DNA of 64,000 nucleotides from Micromussa lordhowensis (Eukaryota; Cnidaria; Anthozoa; Scleractinia; Lobophylliidae): assembly GCA_964020085.1 (NCBI GenBank), contig OZ026595.1:14269414-14333413 (forward strand). Reading direction: 5' to 3'. The notes under the pieces were generated by a model. It saw only the letters and a list, made by a program, of their open reading frames with translations. It did not search any database and was not told the DNA's origin. This document shows positions 1-14,500 of the stretch, piece by piece (position 1 is the first letter of the stretch; every line of letters starts with the position of its first letter). Position numbers and translations under genes: made by a program.

Positions 1-1659
1 GGCGCAAAATAAACAAAACAGCTGTCATTGTTGGCGCAAAATAAACAAAACAGCTGTCATTGTTGGCGCGAAATAAACAAAACAGCTGTAATTGTTGGCG
101 TAAAATAAACAAAACAGCTGTAATTGTTGGCGCAAAATAAACAAAACAGCTGTAATTGTTGGCGTAAAATAAACAAAACAGCTGTAATTGTTGGCGCGAA
201 ATAAACACAACAGCTGTAATTGTTGGCGAGAAATAAACAAAACAGCTGTCATTGTTGGCGTAACATTGTTGGCGCAAAATAAACAAAACAGCTGTAATTG
301 TTGGCGCAAAATAAACAAAACAGCTGTAATTGTTGGCGTAAAATAAACAAAACAGCTGTAATTGTTGGCGTAAAATAAACAAAACAGCTGTAATTGTTGG
401 CGCGAAATAAACAAAACAGCTGTAATTGTTGGCGAGAAATAAACAAAACAGCTGTCATTGTTGGCGTAACATTGTTGGCGCAAAATAAACAAAACAGCTG
501 TAATAGTTGGCGCAAAATAAACAAAACAGCTGTATTTGTTGGCGCGAAATAAACAAAACAGCTGTAATTGTTGGCGTAAAATAAACAAAACAGCTGTAAG
601 TGTTGGCGAGAAATAAACAAAACAGCTGTAATTGTTGGCGAGAAATAAACAAAGCAGCTGTCATTGTTGGCGCAAAATAAACAAAACAGCTGTCATTGTT
701 GGCGCGAAATAAACAAAACAGCTGTAATTGTTGGCGCAAAATAAACAAAACAGCTGTGATTGTTGGCGTAAAATAAACAAAACAGCTGTAATTGTTGGCG
801 CAAAATAAACAAAACAGCTGTAATTGTTGGCGTAAAATAAACAAGACAGCTGTAATTGTTGGCGCGAAATAAACACAACAGCTGTAATTGTTGGCGAGAA
901 ATAAACAAAACAGCTGTCATTGTTGGCGTAACATTGTTGGCGCAAAATAAACAAAACAGCTGTGATTGTCGGCGCAAAATAAACAAAACAGCTGTAATTG
1001 TTGGCGCGAAATAAACAAAACAGCTGTAATTGTTGGCGTAAAATAAACAAAACAGCTGTAATTGTTGGCGTAAAATAAACAAAAGAGCTGTAATTGTTGG
1101 CGCGAAATAAACAAAACAGCTGTAATTGTTGGCGAGAAATAAACAAAACAGCTGTCATTGTTGGCGTAACATTGTTGGCGCAAAATAAACAAAACAGCTG
1201 TAATTGTTGGCGCAAAATAAACAAAACAGCTGTATTTGTTGGCGCGAAATAAACACGACAGCTGTAATTGTTGGCGCAAAATAAACAAAACAGCTGTCAT
1301 TGTTGGCGTAACATTGTTGGCGCAATATAAACAAAACAGCTGTAATTGTTGGCACAAAATAAACAAAACAGCTGTAATTGTTGGCGCGAAATAAACAAAT
1401 CAGCTGTAATTGTTGGCGAAAAATAAACAAAACAGCTGTAATTGTTGGCGCAAAATAAACAAAACAGCTGTAATTGTTGGCGAGAAATAAACAAAACAGC
1501 TGTCATTGTTGGCGCAAAATAAACAAAACAGCTGTAATTGTTGACGCGAAATAAACAAAACAGCTGTAATTGTTGGCGTAAAATAAACAAAACAGCTGTA
1601 ATTGTTGGCGTAAAATAAACAAAAGAGCTGTAATTGTTGGCGCGAAATAAACAAAACAG

Positions 1660-4600
1660 CTGTAATTGTTGGCGAGAAATAAACAAAACAGCTGTCATTG
1701 TTGGCGTAACATTGTTGGCGCAAAATAAACAAAACAGCTGTAATTGTTCGCGCAAAATAAACAAAACAGCTGTCATTGTTGGCGCGAAATAAACAAAACA
1801 GCTGTCATTGTTGGCGCAAAATAAACAAAACAGCTGTCATTGTTGGCGCGAAATAAACAAAACAGCTGTCATTGTTGGCGCAAAATAAACAAAACAGCTG
1901 TAATTGTTGGCGCGAAATAAACAAAACAGCTGTCATTGTTGACGTAAAATAAACAAAACAGCTGTCATTGTTGGCAGAAAATAAACAAAACAGCTGTAAT
2001 TGTTGGCCCGAAATAAACAAAAGAGCTGTAATTGTTGGCGTAAAATAAACAAAACAGCTGTAATTGTTGGCGCGAAATAAACAAAACAGCTGTAATTGTT
2101 GGCGTAAAATAAAAAAAAACAGGTGTAATTGTTGGCGAGAAATAAACAAAACAGCTGTAATTGTTGACGTAAAATAAACAAAAAAGCTGTAATTGTTGGC
2201 GAGAAATAAACAAAAGAGCTGTAATTGTTGGCGAGAAATAAACAAAACAGCTGTCATTGTTGGCGCAAAATAAACAAAACAGCTGTCCTTGTTGGCGCGA
2301 AATAAACAAAACAGCTGTAATTGTTGGCGTAAAATAAACAAAACAGCTGTAATTGTTGGCGTAAAATAAACAAAACAGCTGTAATTGTTGGCGTAAAATA
2401 AACAAAACAGCTGTAATTGTTGGCGCGAAATAAACAAAACAGCTGTAATTGTTGGCGAGAAATAAACAAAAGAGCTGTAATTGTTGGCGCGAAATAAACA
2501 CAACAGCTGTAATTGTTGGCGAGAAATAAACAAAACAGCTGTCATTGTTGGCGTAACATTGTTGGCGCAAAATAAACAAAACAGCTGTAATTGTTGGCGA
2601 GAAATAAACAAAAGAGCTGTAATTGTTGGCGCGAAATAAACACAACAGCTGTAATTGTTGGCGAGAAATAAACAAAACAACTGTAATTGTTGGCGCAAAA
2701 TAAACAAAACAGCTGTAATTGTTGGCGCAAAATAAACAAAACAGCTGTAATTGTTGGCGCGAAATAAACAAAACAGCTGTAATTGTTGGCGCAAAATAAA
2801 CAAAACAGCTGTAATTGTTGGCGCGAAATAAACAAAACAGCTGTAAGTGTTGGCATAAAATAAACAAAAAAGGTGTAATTGTTGGCGCGAAATAAACAAA
2901 ACAGCTGTAATTGTTGGCGAGAAATAAACAAAACAGCTGTCATTGTTGGCGTAACATTGTTGGCGCAAAATAAACAAAACAGCTGTAATTGTTGGCGCAA
3001 AATAAACAAAACAGCTGTGTTTGTTGGCGCGAAATAAACACAACAGCTGTAATTGTTGGCGTAAAATAAACAAAACAGCTGTAAGTGTTGGCGAGAAATA
3101 AACAAAACAGCTGTAATTGTTGGCGAGAAATAAACAAAACAGCTCTCATTGTTGGCGCAAAATAAACAAAACAGCTGTCATTGTTGGCGCGAAATAAACA
3201 AAACAGCTGTCATTGTTGGCGCAAAATAAACAAAACAGCTGTAATTGTTGGCGTAAAATAAACAAAACAGCTGTAATTGTTGGCGCAAAATAAACAAAAC
3301 AGCTGTAATTGTTGGCGTAAAATAAACAAAACAGCTGTAACTGTTGGCGCGAAATAAACACAACAGCTGTAATTGTTGGCGAGAAATAAACAAAACAGCT
3401 GTCATTGTTGGCGTAACATTGTTGGCGCAAAATAAACAAAACAGCTGTAATTGTTGGCGCAAAATAAACAAAACAGCTGTAATTGTTGGCGCGAAATAAA
3501 CAAAACAGCTGTAATTGTTGGCGCAAAATAAACAAAACAGCTGTAATTGTTGGCGCAAAATAAACAAAACAGCTGTAATTGTTGGCGCGAAATAAACACA
3601 ACAGCTGTAATTGTTGGCGTAAAATAAACAAAACAGCTGTAATTGTTGGCGCAAAATAAACAAAACAGCTGTCAATGTGTGCGCGAAATAAACAAAACAG
3701 CTGTCATTGTTGGCGCAAAATAAACAAAACAGCTGTCAATGTGTGCGCGAAATAAACAAAACAGCTGTCATTGTTGGCGCAAAATAAACAAAACAGCTGT
3801 CATTGTTGGCGCGAAATAAACAAAACAGCTGTCATTGTTGGCGCAAAATAAACAAAACAGCTGTCATTGTTGGCGCAAAATAAACAAAACATCTGTAATT
3901 GTTAGCGCAAAAAGACAAAACAGCTGTCATTGTAGGCGGAAAATAAACAAAACAGCAGTCATTGTTGGTGCAAAACAAACAAAACAGCTGTCATTGTTGG
4001 CGCAAAATTAACAAAACAGCTGTCATTGTTGGCGCGAAATAAACAAAACAGCTGTAATTGTTGGCGCAAAATAAACAAAACAGCTGTGATTGTTCGCGTA
4101 AAATAAACAAAACAGCTGTAATTGTTGGCGCAAAATAAACAAAACAGCTGTAATTGTTGGCGTAAAATAAACAAGACAGCTGTAATTGTTGGCGCGAAAT
4201 AAACAAAACAGCTGTAATTGTTGGCGCGAAATAAACACAACAGCTGTAATTGTTGACGAGAAATAAACAAAACAGCTGTCATTGTTGGCGTAACATTGTT
4301 GGCGCAAAATAAACAAAACAGCTGTAATTGTTGGCGCAAAATAAACAAAACAGCTGTAATTGTTGGCGCGAAATAAACAAAACAGCTGTAATTGTTGGCG
4401 CAAAATAAACAAAACAGCTGTAATTGTTGGCGCAAAATAAACAAAACAGCTGTAATTGTTGGCGCGAAATAAACACAACAGCTGTAATTGTTGGCGTAAA
4501 ATAAACAAAACAGCTGTAATTGTTGGCGCAAAATAAACAAAACAGCTGTCAATGTGTGCGCGAAATAAACAAAACAGCTGTCATTGTTGGCGCAAAATAA

Positions 4601-6618
4601 ACAAGACAGCTGTCAATGTGTGCGCGAAATAAACAAAACAGCTGTCATTGTTGGCGCAAAATAAACAAAACAGCTGTCATTGTTGGCGCGAAATAAACAA
4701 AACAGCTGTCATTGTTGGCGCAAAATAAACAAAACAGCTGTCATTGTTGGCGCAAAATAAACAAAACAGCAGTCATTGTTGGTGCAAAACAAACAAAACA
4801 GCTGTCATTGTTGGCGCAAAATTAACAAAACAGCTGTCATTGTTGGCGCAAAATAAACAAAAAAGCTGTAATTGTTGGTGTGAAATAAACAAAACAGCTG
4901 TCATTGTTGGCGCAAAAGAAATCAAAACAGCTGTCATTGTTATCACAAAATAAACAAAACAGCTGTCATTGTTGGCGCAAAAGAAACAAAACAGCTGTCA
5001 TTGTTATCACAAAATAAACAAAACAGCTGTCATTGTTGGCGCAAAATAAACAAAACAGCTGCCATTGTTGCGGCGAAATAAACAAAACAGCTGTCATTGT
5101 TGGCGCAAAATAAACAAAAGAGCTGTCATTGTTGGCGGACAATAAATAAAACACATAAACAAAACAGCTGTCAAGGTTATCACAAAAAAAAACAAAACAG
5201 CTATAATTGTTGGCGCAAAATAAACAAAACAGCTGTAATTGTTGGCGTAAAATAAACAAAACAGCTGTAATTGTTGGCGTAAAATAATTAAAACACCTGT
5301 AATTGTTGGCGTAAAAGAAACAAAACAGCTGTAATTGTTGGCGAGAAATAAACAAAACAGCTGTAATTGTTGGCGTAAAATAAACAAAACAGCTGTAATT
5401 GTTGGCGTAAAATAAACAAAACAGCTGTAATTGTTGGTGAGAAATAAACAAAACAGCTGTAATTGTTGGCGTAAAATAAAAAAAACAGGTGTAATTGTTG
5501 GCGTAAAATAAACAAAACAGCTGTAATTGTTGGCGTAAAATAAACAAAAAAGCTGTAATTGTTGGCGCGAAATAAACAAAACAGCTGTAATTGTTGGCGA
5601 GAAATAAACAAAACAGCTGTCATTGTTGGCGTAACATTGTTGGCGCAAAATAAACAAAACAGCTGTAATTGTTGGCGCAAAATAAACAAAACAGCTGTAT
5701 TTGTTGGCGCGAAATAAACAAAACAGCTGTAAGTGTTGGCGTAAAATAAACAAAACAGCTGTAAGTGTTGGCGAGAAATACACAAAACAGCTGTCATTGT
5801 TGGCGCAAAATAAACAAAACAGCTGTCATTGTTGGCGCAAAATAAACAAAACAGCTGTCATTGTTGGCGCGAAATAAACAAAACAGCTGTAATTGTTGGC
5901 GTAAAATAAACAAAACAGCTGTAATTGTTGGCGCAAAGTAAACAAAACAGCTGTAATTGTTGGCGTAAAATAAACAAAACAGCTGTAATTGTTGGCGCGA
6001 AATAAACACAACAGCTGTAATTGTTGGCGAGAAATAAACAAAACAGCTGTCATTGTTGGCGTAACATTGTTGGCGCAAAATAAACAAAACAGCTGTAATT
6101 GTTGGCGCAAAATAAACAAAACAGCTGTAATTGTTGGCGTAAAATAAACAAAACAGCTGTAATTGTTGGCGTAAAATAAACAAAACAGCTGTAATTGTTG
6201 GCGCGAAATAAACAAAACAGCTGTAATTGTTGGCGAGAAATAAACAAAACAGCTGTCATTGTTGGCGTAACATTGTTGGCGCAAAATAAACAAAACAGCT
6301 GTAATTGTTGGCGCAAAATAAACAAAACAGCTGTATTTGTTGGCGCGAAATAAACACAACAGCTGTAATTGTTGGCGTAAAATAAACAAAACAGCTGTAA
6401 GTGTTGGCGAGAAATAAACAAAACAGCTGTAATTGTTGGCGAGAAATAAACAAAGCAGCTGTCATTGTTGGCGCAAAATAAACAAAACAGCTGTCATTGT
6501 TGGCGCGAAATAAACAAAACAGCTGTAATTGTTGGCGCAAAATAAACAAAACAGCTGTGATTGTTGGCGTAAAATAAACAAAACAGCTGTAATTGTTGGC
6601 GCAAAATAAACAAAACAG
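1660..6618. repeat. Higher-order repeat, period 4,959 bp, copy 1
   Basis: The order of unit types, the 14-bp short units and private single-base changes in this block reappear 4,959 bp to the right. Matching landmarks are 1805/6764, 3959/8918, 4966/9925 and 5794/10753. Left of about 1660 the two registers no longer match. Only scattered substitutions separate the copies, for example a changed base in the unit at 3155 versus 8114 and at 4254 versus 9213. Confidence 0.9.
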
Positions 6619-9600
6619 CTGTAATTGTTGGCGAGAAATAAACAAAACAGCTGTCATTGTTGGCGTAACATTGTTGGCGCAAAATAAACAAAACAGCTGT
6701 AATTGTTCGCGCAAAATAAACAAAACAGCTGTCATTGTTGGCGCGAAATAAACAAAACAGCTGTCATTGTTGGCGCAAAATAAACAAAACAGCTGTCATT
6801 GTTGGCGCGAAATAAACAAAACAGCTGTCATTGTTGGCGCAAAATAAACAAAACAGCTGTAATTGTTGGCGCGAAATAAACAAAACAGCTGTCATTGTTG
6901 ACGTAAAATAAACAAAACAGCTGTCATTGTTGGCAGAAAATAAACAAAACAGCTGTAATTGTTGGCCCGAAATAAACAAAAGAGCTGTAATTGTTGGCGT
7001 AAAATAAACAAAACAGCTGTAATTGTTGGCGCGAAATAAACAAAACAGCTGTAATTGTTGGCGTAAAATAAAAAAAAACAGGTGTAATTGTTGGCGAGAA
7101 ATAAACAAAACAGCTGTAATTGTTGACGTAAAATAAACAAAAAAGCTGTAATTGTTGGCGAGAAATAAACAAAAGAGCTGTAATTGTTGGCGAGAAATAA
7201 ACAAAACAGCTGTCATTGTTGGCGCAAAATAAACAAAACAGCTGTCCTTGTTGGCGCGAAATAAACAAAACAGCTGTAATTGTTGGCGTAAAATAAACAA
7301 AACAGCTGTAATTGTTGGCGTAAAATAAACAAAACAGCTGTAATTGTTGGCGTAAAATAAACAAAACAGCTGTAATTGTTGGCGCGAAATAAACAAAACA
7401 GCTGTAATTGTTGGCGAGAAATAAACAAAAGAGCTGTAATTGTTGGCGCGAAATAAACACAACAGCTGTAATTGTTGGCGAGAAATAAACAAAACAGCTG
7501 TCATTGTTGGCGTAACATTGTTGGCGCAAAATAAACAAAACAGCTGTAATTGTTGGCGAGAAATAAACAAAAGAGCTGTAATTGTTGGCGCGAAATAAAC
7601 ACAACAGCTGTAATTGTTGGCGAGAAATAAACAAAACAACTGTAATTGTTGGCGCAAAATAAACAAAACAGCTGTAATTGTTGGCGCAAAATAAACAAAA
7701 CAGCTGTAATTGTTGGCGCGAAATAAACAAAACAGCTGTAATTGTTGGCGCAAAATAAACAAAACAGCTGTAATTGTTGGCGCGAAATAAACAAAACAGC
7801 TGTAAGTGTTGGCATAAAATAAACAAAAAAGGTGTAATTGTTGGCGCGAAATAAACAAAACAGCTGTAATTGTTGGCGAGAAATAAACAAAACAGCTGTC
7901 ATTGTTGGCGTAACATTGTTGGCGCAAAATAAACAAAACAGCTGTAATTGTTGGCGCAAAATAAACAAAACAGCTGTGTTTGTTGGCGCGAAATAAACAC
8001 AACAGCTGTAATTGTTGGCGTAAAATAAACAAAACAGCTGTAAGTGTTGGCGAGAAATAAACAAAACAGCTGTAATTGTTGGCGAGAAATAAACAAAACA
8101 GCTGTCATTGTTGGCGCAAAATAAACAAAACAGCTGTCATTGTTGGCGCGAAATAAACAAAACAGCTGTCATTGTTGGCGCAAAATAAACAAAACAGCTG
8201 TAATTGTTGGCGTAAAATAAACAAAACAGCTGTAATTGTTGGCGCAAAATAAACAAAACAGCTGTAATTGTTGGCGTAAAATAAACAAAACAGCTGTAAT
8301 TGTTGGCGCGAAATAAACACAACAGCTGTAATTGTTGGCGAGAAATAAACAAAACAGCTGTCATTGTTGGCGTAACATTGTTGGCGCAAAATAAACAAAA
8401 CAGCTGTAATTGTTGGCGCAAAATAAACAAAACAGCTGTAATTGTTGGCGCGAAATAAACAAAACAGCTGTAATTGTTGGCGCAAAATAAACAAAACAGC
8501 TGTAATTGTTGGCGCAAAATAAACAAAACAGCTGTAATTGTTGGCGCGAAATAAACACAACAGCTGTAATTGTTGGCGTAAAATAAACAAAACAGCTGTA
8601 ATTGTTGGCGCAAAATAAACAAAACAGCTGTCAATGTGTGCGCGAAATAAACAAAACAGCTGTCATTGTTGGCGCAAAATAAACAAAACAGCTGTCAATG
8701 TGTGCGCGAAATAAACAAAACAGCTGTCATTGTTGGCGCAAAATAAACAAAACAGCTGTCATTGTTGGCGCGAAATAAACAAAACAGCTGTCATTGTTGG
8801 CGCAAAATAAACAAAACAGCTGTCATTGTTGGCGCAAAATAAACAAAACATCTGTAATTGTTAGCGCAAAAAGACAAAACAGCTGTCATTGTAGGCGGAA
8901 AATAAACAAAACAGCAGTCATTGTTGGTGCAAAACAAACAAAACAGCTGTCATTGTTGGCGCAAAATTAACAAAACAGCTCTCATTGTTGGCGCGAAATA
9001 AACAAAACAGCTGTAATTGTTGGCGCAAAATAAACAAAACAGCTGTGATTGTTCGCGTAAAATAAACAAAACAGCTGTAATTGTTGGCGCAAAATAAACA
9101 AAACAGCTGTAATTGTTGGCGTAAAATAAACAAGACAGCTGTAATTGTTGGCGCGAAATAAACAAAACAGCTGTAATTGTTGGCGCGAAATAAACACAAC
9201 AGCTGTAATTGTTGGCGAGAAATAAACAAAACAGCTGTCATTGTTGGCGTAACATTGTTGGCGCAAAATAAACAAAACAGCTGTAATTGTTGGCGCAAAA
9301 TAAACAAAACAGCTGTAATTGTTGGCGCGAAATAAACAAAACAGCTGTAATTGTTGGCGCAAAATAAACAAAACAGCTGTAATTGTTGGCGCAAAATAAA
9401 CAAAACAGCTGTAATTGTTGGCGCGAAATAAACACAACAGCTGTAATTGTTGGCGTAAAATAAACAAAACAGCTGTAATTGTTGGCGCAAAATAAACAAA
9501 ACAGCTGTCAATGTGTGCGCGAAATAAACAAAACAGCTGTCATTGTTGGCGCAAAATAAACAAGACAGCTGTCAATGTGTGCGCGAAATAAACAAAACAG

Positions 9601-11590
9601 CTGTCATTGTTGGCGCAAAATAAACAAAACAGCTGTCATTGTTGGCGCGAAATAAACAAAACAGCTGTCATTGTTGGCGCAAAATAAACAAAACAGCTGT
9701 CATTGTTGGCGCAAAATAAACAAAACAGCAGTCATTGTTGGTGCAAAACAAACAAAACAGCTGTCATTGTTGGCGCAAAATTAACAAAACAGCTGTCATT
9801 GTTGGCGCAAAATAAACAAAAAAGCTGTAATTGTTGGTGTGAAATAAACAAAACAGCTGTCATTGTTGGCGCAAAAGAAATCAAAACAGCTGTCATTGTT
9901 ATCACAAAATAAACAAAACAGCTGTCATTGTTGGCGCAAAAGAAACAAAACAGCTGTCATTGTTATCACAAAATAAACAAAACAGCTGTCATTGTTGGCG
10001 CAAAATAAACAAAACAGCTGCCATTGTTGCGGCGAAATAAACAAAACAGCTGTCATTGTTGGCGCAAAATAAACAAAAGAGCTGTCATTGTTGGCGGACA
10101 ATAAATAAAACACATAAACAAAACAGCTGTCAAGGTTATCACAAAAAAAAACAAAACAGCTATAATTGTTGGCGCAAAATAAACAAAACAGCTGTAATTG
10201 TTGGCGTAAAATAAACAAAACAGCTGTAATTGTTGGCGTAAAATAATTAAAACACCTGTAATTGTTGGCGTAAAAGAAACAAAACAGCTGCAATTGTTGG
10301 CGAGAAATAAACAAAACAGCTGTAATTGTTGGCGTAAAATAAACAAAACAGCTGTAATTGTTGGCGTAAAATAAACAAAACAGCTGTAATTGTTGGTGAG
10401 AAATAAACAAAACAGCTGTAATTGTTGGCGTAAAATAAAAAAAACAGGTGTAATTGTTGGCGTAAAATAAACAAAACAGCTGTAATTGTTGGCGTAAAAT
10501 AAACAAAAAAGCTGTAATTGTTGGCGCGAAATAAACAAAACAGCTGTAATTGTTGGCGAGAAATAAACAAAACAGCTGTCATTGTTGGCGTAACATTGTT
10601 GGCGCAAAATAAACAAAACAGCTGTAATTGTTGGCGCAAAATAAACAAAACAGCTGTATTTGTTGGCGCGAAATAAACAAAACAGCTGTAAGTGTTGGCG
10701 TAAAATAAACAAAACAGCTGTAAGTGTTGGCGAGAAATACACAAAACAGCTGTCATTGTTGGCGCAAAATAAACAAAACAGCTGTCATTGTTGGCGCAAA
10801 ATAAACAAAACAGCTGTCATTGTTGGCGCGAAATAAACAAAACAGCTGTAATTGTTGGCGTAAAATAAACAAAACAGCTGTAATTGTTGGCGCAAAGTAA
10901 ACAAAACAGCTGTAATTGTTGGCGTAAAATAAACAAAACAGCTGTAATTGTTGGCGCGAAATAAACACAACAGCTGTAATTGTTGGCGAGAAATAAACAA
11001 AACAGCTGTCATTGTTGGCGTAACATTGTTGGCGCAAAATAAACAAAACAGCTGTAATTGTTGGCGCAAAATAAACAAAACAGCTGTAATTGTTGGCGTA
11101 AAATAAACAAAACAGCTGTAATTGTTGGCGTAAAATAAACAAAACAGCTGTAATTGTTGGCGCGAAATAAACAAAACAGCTGTAATTGTTGGCGAGAAAT
11201 AAACAAAACAGCTGTCATTGTTGGCGTAACATTGTTGGCGCAAAATAAACAAAACAGCTGTAATTGTTGGCGCAAAATAAACAAAACAGCTGTATTTGTT
11301 GGCGCGAAATAAACACAACAGCTGTAATTGTTGGCGTAAAATAAACAAAACAGCTGTAAGTGTTGGCGAGAAATAAACAAAACAGCTGTAATTGTTGGCG
11401 AGAAATAAACAAAGCAGCTGTCATTGTTGGCGCAAAATAAACAAAACAGCTGTCATTGTTGGCGCGAAATAAACAAAACAGCTGTAATTGTTGGCGCAAA
11501 ATAAACAAAACAGCTGTGATTGTTGGCGTAAAATAAACAAAACAGCTGTAATTGTTGGCGCAAAATAAACAAAACAGCTGTAATTGTTGG
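6619..11590. repeat. Higher-order repeat, period 4,959 bp, copy 2
   Basis: Second copy of the block that starts at 1660. Correspondence continues to about 11590, where the unit type changes (TA here, AG at the equivalent position near 6632). The near identity over almost 5 kb of a minisatellite means the duplication is recent, or was recently homogenised, or is an assembly duplication. Confidence 0.9.
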
Positions 11591-14500
11591 CGTAAAATAA
11601 ACAAGACAGCAATAATTGTTGGCGCGAAATAAACACAACAGCTGTAATTGTTGGCGAGAAATAAACAAAACAGCCCTCATTGTTGGCGTAACATTGTTGG
11701 CGCAAAATAAACAAAACAGCTGTGATTGTCGGCGCAAAATAAACAAAACAGCTGTAATTGTTGGCGCGAAATAAACAAAACAGCTGTAATTGTTGGCGTA
11801 AAATAAACAAAACAGCTGTAATTGTTGGCGTAAAATAAACAAAAGAGCTGTAATTGTTGGCGCGAAATAAACAAAACAGCTGTAATTGTTGGCGAGAAAT
11901 AAACAAAACAGCTGTCATTGTTGGCGCAAAATAAACAAAAGAGCTGTCATTGTTGGCGGACAATAAATAAAACACATAAACAAAACAGCTGTCAAGGTTA
12001 TCACAAAAAAAAAAAAAACAGCTATAATTGTTGGCGCAAAATAAACAAAACAGCTGTCATTGTTGGCGCAAAATAAACAAAACAGCTGTCATTGTTGGCG
12101 CGAAATAAACAAAACAGCTGTCATTGTTGGCGCAAAATAAACAAAACAGCTGTCATTGTTGGCGCAAAATAAACAAAACAGCTGCCATTGTTGCGGCGAA
12201 ATAAACAAAACAGCTGTCATTGTTGGCGCAAAATAAACAAAAGAGCTGTCATTGTTGGCGGACAATAAATAAAACACATAAACAAAACAGCTGTCAAGGT
12301 TATCACAAAAAAAAACAAAACAGCTATAATTGTTGGCGCAAAATAAACAAAACAGCTGTCATTGTTGGCGCAAAATAAACAAAACAGCTGTCATTGTTGG
12401 CGCGAAATAAACAAAACAGCTGTCATTGTTGGCGCAAAATAAACAAAACAGCTGTCATTGTTGGCGCAAAATAAACAAAACAGCTGCCATTGTTGCGGCG
12501 AAATAAACAAAACAGCTGTCATTGTTGGCGCAAAATAAACAAAAGAGCTGTCATTGTTGGCGGACAATAAATAAAACACATAAACAAAACAGCTGTCAAG
12601 GTTATCACAAAAAAAAACAAAACAGCTATAATTGTTGGCGCAAAATAAACAAAACAGCTGTAATTGTTGGCGTAAAATAAACAAAACAGCTGTAATTGTT
12701 GGCGTAAAATAATTAAAACACCTGTAATTGTTGGCGTAAAAGAAACAAAACAGCTGTAATTGTTGGCGAGAAATAAACAAAACAGCTGTAATTGTTGGCG
12801 TAAAATAAACAAAACAGCTGTAATTGTTGGCGTAAAATAAACAAAACAGCTGTAATTGTTGGTGAGAAATAAACAAAACAGCTGTAATTGTTGGCGTAAA
12901 ATAAAAAAAACAGGTGTAATTGTTGGCGTAAAATAAACAAAACAGCTGTAATTGTTGGCGTAAAATAAACAAAAAAGCTGTAATTGTTGGCGCGAAATAA
13001 ACAAAACAGCTGTAATTGTTGGCGAGAAATAAACAAAACAGCTGTCATTGTTGGCGTAACATTGTTGGCGCAAAATAAACAAAACAGCTGTAATTGTTGG
13101 CGCAAAATAAACAAAACAGCTGTATTTGTTGGCGCGAAATAAACAAAACAGCTGTAAGTGTTGGCGTAAAATAAACAAAACAGCTGTAAGTGTTGGCGAG
13201 AAATACACAAAACAGCTGTCATTGTTGGCGCAAAATAAACAAAACAGCTGTCATTGTTGGCGCAAAATAAACAAAACAGCTGTCATTGTTGGCGCGAAAT
13301 AAACAAAACAGCTGTAATTGTTGGCGTAAAATAAACAAAACAGCTGTAATTGTTGGCGCAAAGTAAACAAAACAGCTGTAATTGTTGGCGTAAAATAAAC
13401 AAAACAGCTGTAATTGTTGGCGCGAAATAAACACAACAGCTGTAATTGTTGGCGAGAAATAAACAAAACAGCTGTCATTGTTGGCGTAACATTGTTGGCG
13501 CAAAATAAACAAAACAGCTGTAATTGTTGGCGCAAAATAAACAAAACAGCTGTAATTGTTGGCGTAAAATAAACAAAACAGCTGTAATTGTTGGCGTAAA
13601 ATAAACAAAACAGCTGTAATTGTTGGCGCGAAATAAACAAAACAGCTGTAATTGTTGGCGAGAAATAAACAAAACAGCTGTCATTGTTGGCGTAACATTG
13701 TTGGCGCAAAATAAACAAAACAGCTGTAATTGTTGGCGCAAAATAAACAAAACAGCTGTATTTGTTGGCGCGAAATAAACACAACAGCTGTAATTGTTGG
13801 CGTAAAATAAACAAAACAGCTGTAAGTGTTGGCGAGAAATAAACAAAACAGCTGTAATTGTTGGCGAGAAATAAACAAAGCAGCTGTCATTGTTGGCGCA
13901 AAATAAACAAAACAGCTGTCATTGTTGGCGCGAAATAAACAAAACAGCTGTAATTGTTGGCGCAAAATAAACAAAACAGCTGTGATTGTTGGCGTAAAAT
14001 AAACAAAACAGCTGTAATTGTTGGCGCAAAATAAACAAAACAGCTGTAATTGTTGGCGTAAAATAAACAAGACAGCAATAATTGTTGGCGCGAAATAAAC
14101 ACAACAGCTGTAATTGTTGGCGAGAAATAAACAAAACAGCCCTCATTGTTGGCGTAACATTGTTGGCGCAAAATAAACAAAACAGCTGTGATTGTCGGCG
14201 CAAAATAAACAAAACAGCTGTAATTGTTGGCGCGAAATAAACAAAACAGCTGTAATTGTTGGCGTAAAATAAACAAAACAGCTGTAATTGTTGGCGTAAA
14301 ATAAACAAAAGAGCTGTAATTGTTGGCGCGAAATAAACAAAACAGCTGTAATTGTTGGCGAGAAATAAACAAAACAGCTGTCATTGTTGGCGCAAAATAA
14401 ACAAAAGAGCTGTCATTGTTGGCGGACAATAAATAAAACACATAAACAAAACAGCTGTCAAGGTTATCACAAAAAAAAAAAAAACAGCTATAATTGTTGG

